A model generated the notes under the pieces. That model was not told the DNA's origin and did no database searches. It worked only from the letters and a program-made list of their open reading frames with translations. Below, piece after piece: positions 43,220 through 47,405 of a stretch of DNA of 47,405 nucleotides. A program made the translations under genes and the position numbers. The DNA is from Shiella aurantiaca. GTDB taxonomy: Bacteria; Bacteroidota; Bacteroidia; Cytophagales; Cyclobacteriaceae. The stretch is taken from positions 237,587-284,991 of the forward strand of contig JAUHJS010000006.1 in the NCBI GenBank assembly GCA_030412945.1. The letters run 5' to 3'. Each line of letters opens with the position of its first letter. The stretch's first letter is position 1.

Positions 43220-46109
43220 TTGTGCAGAAATTAAACTCTTCCACTACCTTCCCTCTCAGCATATAGCAGCCTGCCCCCTTAAAAGGATAGTCCTTGCACA
43301 CATCCGGAAAATGAACCGTATCAATCCACTCTCCTTCCTGATCAAGAAAAGTCCCAAAGTTCATCATATCTCCTTTGGTAGTTCGGGTGTATTTTACCGT
43401 AACCAAATATCCTATTACTTGTACCTCCTTACCCAAATATGCGCGCAAGTCCTTAGCCAGCACACCCTTCAGATTTTTCTTATGTAGGAGCTTAAAAGGC
43501 GATACCAAAGGAAAGCCCAACAGCTCTATTTGATCTGCCCACTCTTCTTTCTCGTCCTCTATCAATGGCGGCACCTCATAAGGAATGGTATAAGTTGCCG
43601 CGTCAAAAAGAAAACCCGAGCCTGTATTCTTGGGTCTATTATTGATCAAAAAATGCGCTTCCCAAAGCAAGCGCTTGCGAGATATCCCTAAAGAGCGAAA
43701 CGCCCCTACCCGAATCAGCAGTACCAACTGCTCTAATCCAATATGCACTCTTTCTAAGAAATCAGCCAAGCTACGGAATACTCCCCGTCTCTGCTCAGCC
43801 GCAATCCTCTCGGAAGTCTTTTGCTCTAAATGCGCTATATGAATAAAGCCTAGATAAATACAATGGCCTTGAATAGAGGTAAGATACTTACTTAAATTAA
43901 TACACGGGGCTTCAATCTGAGCACCACACCTACGGGCTTCGTGCACGTAAAATTCCGTCTGATAAAATCCTCCAAAATTATTAATCACACCCACCATAAA
44001 TTCCAAAGGATAGTATGCCTTTAGGTACAGACTTTGGTAGCTCTCCACTGCATACGAGGCCGAATGCCCTTTTGAAAACGAGTACCCGGCAAAACTTTCA
44101 ATCTGAAACCAGATTTCTTTCACCAGATCATCCTCATAACCCTTCTCCTCACAATTCTGAAAAAAACGTTCCTTGATTTTTTGAAACTCCTCCCGAGAAC
44201 GGAACTTGCCACTCATGCCTCTTCGCAGCACATCAGCTTCTGCCAAAGTGAGGCCGGCAAAATAATGCGCTACCTTAATCACATCTTCCTGATACACCAT
44301 CACGCCATACGTTTCGGGCATAATCTTCCCCATCGTTGGATGTATATGCTTGCGCGCCTGCTCATCTCTATGTCGTAAAATGTACTCACGCATCATTCCC
44401 GAACTAGCCACGCCAGGCCGAATAATAGAGCTGGCAGCTACCAAACCCAGATATGTATCGGTTTGCAGCTTGCTCAATAGCATGCGCATAGCGGGCGACT
44501 CCACATAAAAGCATCCCATAGTATCGCCTCTGCGCAGCAACGACTTGATGCGTTCATCTTGCTTAAATTCCTCTATGCGATGGATATCGACTTCCTCTCC
44601 TCGATTTTCTTTGACAAGCGTAACGGTATCCCGAATATGCCCTAACCCCCGCTGACTAAGAATGTCAAACTTGTACAACCCAACATCCTCTGCCACTAAC
44701 ATATCAAAATAAGAAACAGGAAACCCTTTTGGAGGGAGATGGGTAGCCGTATAATGGTAGATGGGCTTATCCGATATCAAAACTCCTCCGGCATGGATAC
44801 TCAAATGACTCGGTACATCTTTTAAATATTCTGCATATACATACACTAAGCGAAGCATCTCGCTACTAGGCTTTTCTTTACCATAATTCTGTATCAATTC
44901 TTCAATTTCAACAGTCGGAAGACCAAAAACTTTTCCAATCTCCCGTACCAACGATTTTAATTGAAAGGTAGAATACGTAGCCAGCAAACACGTATGTTCC
45001 TCTCCATGTGTATCAAAAATATGCTGAATCACTTCGTCTCGGTCTTTCCAAGAAAAATCTAAATCAAAATCAGGTGGATTCTCTCTGTAAAGATTGATAA
45101 AACGCTCAAAATACAAATCGAGCGATAGCGGGTCAACATTGGTAATATATAGGCAATAGGCCACTATACTATTAGCACCACTCCCGCGGCCTACATAAAA
45201 AAACTTACGTCTTTGCGCAAACTGTATAATATCCCAATTAATCAGAAAATACGAAACAAAGCCTTTTTCTTTAATCACCGCTAACTCCTTATCAATTCGC
45301 GCAGTAATCGCTTCGCTGATTAGACCATATCGTTTCAAAGCGCCCTCATGGGTAATCTTATGCAGCAAGGCATAGTCAGTAGTTGCGTCCTTTCCAAATA
45401 CACGTTTGTTCTTAGCTTCTCCAAAAGCAAAGGAAATGGAACAAGCTTCCATAATAGTTAACGCATTGGAAAGTAAAAACGAAAACTCCCCTAAGGCTTG
45501 CCGAAGAGCTTCCTCTGTCTCGAACTGCTCATTTCTATCCGCTACAGCGCAATCGGGCAATTTGGTCAATAAAGTAGTATGGGCAATTGCCCGTAGAATA
45601 CGATGGGCATGGAAATCTTTTGTACACGAAAACGTAACAGGGTGCCAAAAAACCAATTTTTCTGGAAATTTTCGCCATTCTGAAAATCTCAAACGGTTCA
45701 AATCCTTTAATCGAACAGCCACACGTTCATTTTCAGCCAACTCTCGAAAATCAGTCAATGCGGCAAAAGGATATAAAATAAAGCAATCATCCAGAGCGGG
45801 AGCCCAGCTCACCAAATGCCTCTTACCCCGATTAATTTCTGATAGATGCCGATTCAAAAGAGAAAACCCTCCATTACTTTTCGCTAGACCAATATACTTT
45901 AAGGTATCACCTGACCTGAATTCTATGCCTACAATAGGCTTAATCCCAGCCTTAGTTGCTTCTCGCACAAAATCAATACATCCTGCCGTACTATTTATAT
46001 CCGTGAGACCTAATACATTAATACCCAAAAAATTGGCTCTTTCAATCAATGCCTTGATTGAGAAAACGCCATATTTGAAGCTGAAAAAACTATGACAGTT
46101 CCAAAACAT
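43170..46109 (-). CDS. DNA polymerase III alpha subunit, short DnaE (error-prone type)
   Basis: 979 residues, shorter than replicative DnaE (about 1160). Order: PHP domain (about 1-200), polymerase core with YVGRGSGANSIVAYCLYI (about 305-322), the metal-binding DFDLDFSWKDRD (Asp347/349/351) and LYKFDILSQRGLGHIRD, fingers region IIRPGVASSGMMREYILRH, then a helix-hairpin-helix region and an OB fold (about 895-960, EVQVIGYLVTVKYTRT). The C-terminal tau-binding end is missing. The PHP motif usually reading HxHS is NCHS here, so a metal ligand is lost and proofreading by PHP is doubtful. This is the pattern of DnaE2/ImuC-like accessory polymerases. The gene starts 3 bp after dinB and shares its operator; the main replicative DnaE must lie elsewhere. 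Confidence 0.87.
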   Translation of the reverse strand: MFWNCHSFFSFKYGVFSIKALIERANFLGINVLGLTDINSTAGCIDFVREATKAGIKPIVGIEFRSGDTLKYIGLAKSNGGFSLLNRHLSEINRGKRHLVSWAPALDDCFILYPFAALTDFRELAENERVAVRLKDLNRLRFSEWRKFPEKLVFWHPVTFSCTKDFHAHRILRAIAHTTLLTKLPDCAVADRNEQFETEEALRQALGEFSFLLSNALTIMEACSISFAFGEAKNKRVFGKDATTDYALLHKITHEGALKRYGLISEAITARIDKELAVIKEKGFVSYFLINWDIIQFAQRRKFFYVGRGSGANSIVAYCLYITNVDPLSLDLYFERFINLYRENPPDFDLDFSWKDRDEVIQHIFDTHGEEHTCLLATYSTFQLKSLVREIGKVFGLPTVEIEELIQNYGKEKPSSEMLRLVYVYAEYLKDVPSHLSIHAGGVLISDKPIYHYTATHLPPKGFPVSYFDMLVAEDVGLYKFDILSQRGLGHIRDTVTLVKENRGEEVDIHRIEEFKQDERIKSLLRRGDTMGCFYVESPAMRMLLSKLQTDTYLGLVAASSIIRPGVASSGMMREYILRHRDEQARKHIHPTMGKIMPETYGVMVYQEDVIKVAHYFAGLTLAEADVLRRGMSGKFRSREEFQKIKERFFQNCEEKGYEDDLVKEIWFQIESFAGYSFSKGHSASYAVESYQSLYLKAYYPLEFMVGVINNFGGFYQTEFYVHEARRCGAQIEAPCINLSKYLTSIQGHCIYLGFIHIAHLEQKTSERIAAEQRRGVFRSLADFLERVHIGLEQLVLLIRVGAFRSLGISRKRLLWEAHFLINNRPKNTGSGFLFDAATYTIPYEVPPLIEDEKEEWADQIELLGFPLVSPFKLLHKKNLKGVLAKDLRAYLGKEVQVIGYLVTVKYTRTTKGDMMNFGTFLDQEGEWIDTVHFPDVCKDYPFKGAGCYMLRGKVVEEFNFCTIEVSFMERLNFWTRDS

Positions 46110-46112
46110 AGC

Positions 46113-47276
46113 CTATTTAATATATCGCTTCACACCCAAAGCTTTCGCACTCCCTATGGCATCAGCTCCATACTTTCTATTAATCGCATCCATCGACTGA
46201 TACAAAGACACTCGCTCCACAGTATCTTCAAAAAGATGTATTTGATAATTGCCATGCACCAAGTGGCTAAACTTTACCCCTACATGCCGCACCAACACCC
46301 TTCTATCATACAAACTATAAAACAAAGCCTTAACCACTGCTAATAGCGTATGAGTAGCCGAAGCATAGCCAATATGACGCTGCTTGGTATACGTCTGATA
46401 ATCTGAATAACGAATCTTAACAGTTACACAGGAGGTTAACTGCTGCTCATTCCGAAGCTTAAAAGCTAACTGCTCAGTCATAGAGGTTATGCTAGCCTCC
46501 AAAAAATGAACATCAATTGTATCTTCAGTAAAGGTCACTTCTGTAGAAAAGGACTTCTGCTCCGAATAAGGTACCACTGGGCTATAATCAATCCCCTGAG
46601 CTTTCTGCCATATCGAATAGCCCAACTTCTTTCCTAGTACCGACATTAATAAATCAGGAGAAACCTGCTGCAAACTTCGGATTTCCTCAATACCCATATT
46701 CCGAAGCGTTTGATAAGTCTGACTTCCTACCGATGGTATGTGTTTTATAGAAAGAGAAGCCAAAAACTCCTTTGTACTATTCGGGTTAATAAATAGCTGT
46801 CCACTAGGCTTTGATTGACCGGTTGCTATTTTCGAAACTGTCTTATTCGAGGACAATCCCATAGAAATGGGCAATCCAGTTTCTCGATATACCCGCTTCC
46901 TCACCTCTGTTCCCCAAGCTCCAAAATTTCGTACATAATCAGATGCCCCCGACAAATCAACATAGAATTCATCAATCGAAGCACGCTCAAAGGCAGGAAC
47001 ATATTCCGATAATACATCCCCTATCATCCTAGAATAATTAGTATACCTATCCATATCCCCTCTAATCACTAAACCAACCGGACAAAGACGTTTAGCAACA
47101 CGCATAGGCATAGCTGAGCGAACTCCATAGGCACGAGCTTCATAACTACAAGAGGCCACCACCCCCCGACTAGATATTCCCCCAATCAAAAGAGGTATCC
47201 CTTTAAAATCGGAGATTTCAAGTCGTTCTACAGCAATAAAAAATGAATCAATATCAATGTGAAGAGTAATTAACAT
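46113..47276 (-). CDS. dinB: Y-family DNA polymerase IV
   Basis: 387 residues. Active-site residues are intact: HIDIDSFFIAVE (Asp8, Asp10, steric-gate Phe) and ERASIDEFYVDLSG (Asp102, Glu103). SSRGVVASCSYEARAYGVRSAMP is the palm/fingers signature, GLPISMGLSSNKTVSKIAT the thumb start. Near the C-terminus QIHLF (345-349) matches the clamp-binding pattern QLxLF. It is therefore an active translesion polymerase, unlike the inactive ImuB partner of ImuC in other phyla. It is the first gene of the dinB-dnaE operon. The A of its start codon is the first base of a large palindrome (47276-47302), likely its operator. Confidence 0.92.
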   Translation of the reverse strand: MLITLHIDIDSFFIAVERLEISDFKGIPLLIGGISSRGVVASCSYEARAYGVRSAMPMRVAKRLCPVGLVIRGDMDRYTNYSRMIGDVLSEYVPAFERASIDEFYVDLSGASDYVRNFGAWGTEVRKRVYRETGLPISMGLSSNKTVSKIATGQSKPSGQLFINPNSTKEFLASLSIKHIPSVGSQTYQTLRNMGIEEIRSLQQVSPDLLMSVLGKKLGYSIWQKAQGIDYSPVVPYSEQKSFSTEVTFTEDTIDVHFLEASITSMTEQLAFKLRNEQQLTSCVTVKIRYSDYQTYTKQRHIGYASATHTLLAVVKALFYSLYDRRVLVRHVGVKFSHLVHGNYQIHLFEDTVERVSLYQSMDAINRKYGADAIGSAKALGVKRYIK

Positions 47277-47302
47277 AAATTACTAATATCATTAGTAATT
47301 TA
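47276..47302. promoter_or_regulatory. Perfect palindrome, probable repressor operator of dinB-dnaE
   Basis: TAAATTACTAAT (47276-47287) and ATTAGTAATTTA (47291-47302) are exact reverse complements around the 3-nt centre ATC. The left end is the first base of the dinB ATG. Length and symmetry suit binding of a dimeric repressor, and a second half-site ATTAGTAAT lies at 47312-47320, exactly 21 bp (two helical turns) from the first. The site lies where the leader or transcription start must be. Confidence 0.65.
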
Positions 47303-47320
47303 GATAATAATATTAGTAAT
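47300..47320. promoter_or_regulatory. Second, degenerate operator
   Basis: The right half ATTAGTAAT (47312-47320) is identical to the half-site at 47291-47299; the expected left half reads TTAGATAAT and keeps five of nine positions. Centre-to-centre distance to the perfect palindrome is 21 bp. Confidence 0.45.
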
Positions 47321-47333
47321 ATCGAGACAAAAA

Positions 47334-47369
47334 AGGGCAAAAAAAAGCCCGTTCTTATGAACGGGCTTT
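47334..47369 (-). terminator. Terminator of the rRNA operon
   Basis: AAAGCCCGTTC (47344-47354) and GAACGGGCTTT (47359-47369) form a perfect 11-bp stem with a 4-nt loop. On the minus strand a run of eight T follows. It stands between the 5S rRNA 3' end and the dinB operator. Confidence 0.9.
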
Positions 47370-47378
47370 GTATAAAAA

Positions 47379-47405
47379 CTGGCAACGACATACTCTCCCA
47401 GGTGT
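47379..47405 (-). rRNA. rrf: 5S rRNA, 3' end only (cut by window edge)
   Basis: The minus strand ends CTGGGAGAGTATGTCGTTGCC then AG, the typical 3' part of Bacteroidota 5S rRNA (loop E and helix I return strand). The gene continues beyond the right edge; presumably the 16S and 23S genes lie further out. A terminator follows 9 nt later. Confidence 0.75.

Noticed and set aside
45406-46095. 229-codon plus-strand frame opposite dnaE
   Set aside because: Antisense to a well supported polymerase gene; the product is Ser/Lys/Asn-rich without motifs, as expected of a shadow frame.
1-47405. Insertion sequences, prophage genes, CRISPR arrays, toxin-antitoxin pairs
   Set aside because: No transposase, integrase, phage structural, cas or typical toxin-antitoxin motif was found in any convincing frame, and no terminal inverted repeats were seen.

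Overview
The window is a chromosomal segment of a Bacteroidota bacterium. The evidence is a gliding-motility lipoprotein GldH next to a RicT/PSP1 protein, a GWxTD-domain protein, a DUF2723 membrane protein, a TPR/LuxR-type regulator with a membrane anchor, weak or absent Shine-Dalgarno sites, and several upstream matches to the Bacteroidota -7 promoter element TAnnTTTG. Order or family cannot be fixed from the sequence alone; Flavobacteriales or Cytophagales would both fit.

Layout. 1-2550 (minus): the 5' part of a secreted Fn3-like protein and a large TPR regulator. 2742-9637 (mostly plus): membrane transport, with a sodium:solute symporter, a dicarboxylate/glutamate-type symporter, a Na+/Ca2+ exchanger and an ABC-2 exporter pair, interrupted by an alkyltransferase-like protein on the other strand. 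9823-17945: DUF2723 protein, Y_Y_Y sensor kinase, SAM methyltransferase (minus), GWxTD protein and RlmB. 17958-20008 (minus): a two-gene sugar-nucleotide operon (arabinose-5-phosphate isomerase, then mannose-1-phosphate guanylyltransferase). 20234-25730 (plus): RecQ, PurD, RicT-like protein and GldH. 25732-29706 (minus): a 1324-residue DUF4011-type SF1 helicase with a C-terminal nuclease-like tail. 30044-32106: an unrecognised helical-repeat protein and a stand-alone receiver protein, with a possible small RNA between them. 32170-37337 (minus): aldehyde dehydrogenase, HtrA protease, and the operon pepP, 4Fe-4S protein, RidA. 37359-41878 (plus): a subtilase and an ABCG-type transporter with an N-terminal TerB-like domain.

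The right end (41913-47405, all minus) is the most interesting part. It runs from the 3' end of a 5S rRNA gene and its terminator, through a tightly packed block of a Y-family polymerase (DinB), a shortened DNA polymerase III alpha (DnaE) and an acyltransferase, to a tRNA-Leu(GAG). A perfect palindrome with 12-bp arms and a 3-nt centre touches the dinB start codon, and a half-site repeat lies exactly 21 bp further upstream. I read this as the operator of a dedicated repressor, probably LexA/S24-like, controlling a two-polymerase mutagenesis cassette. The repressor itself is not in the window.

No insertion sequence, prophage, CRISPR array or classical toxin-antitoxin pair was seen. Most of the window is housekeeping, envelope and transport. 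Functions are assigned from motifs read by eye; no database search was run.
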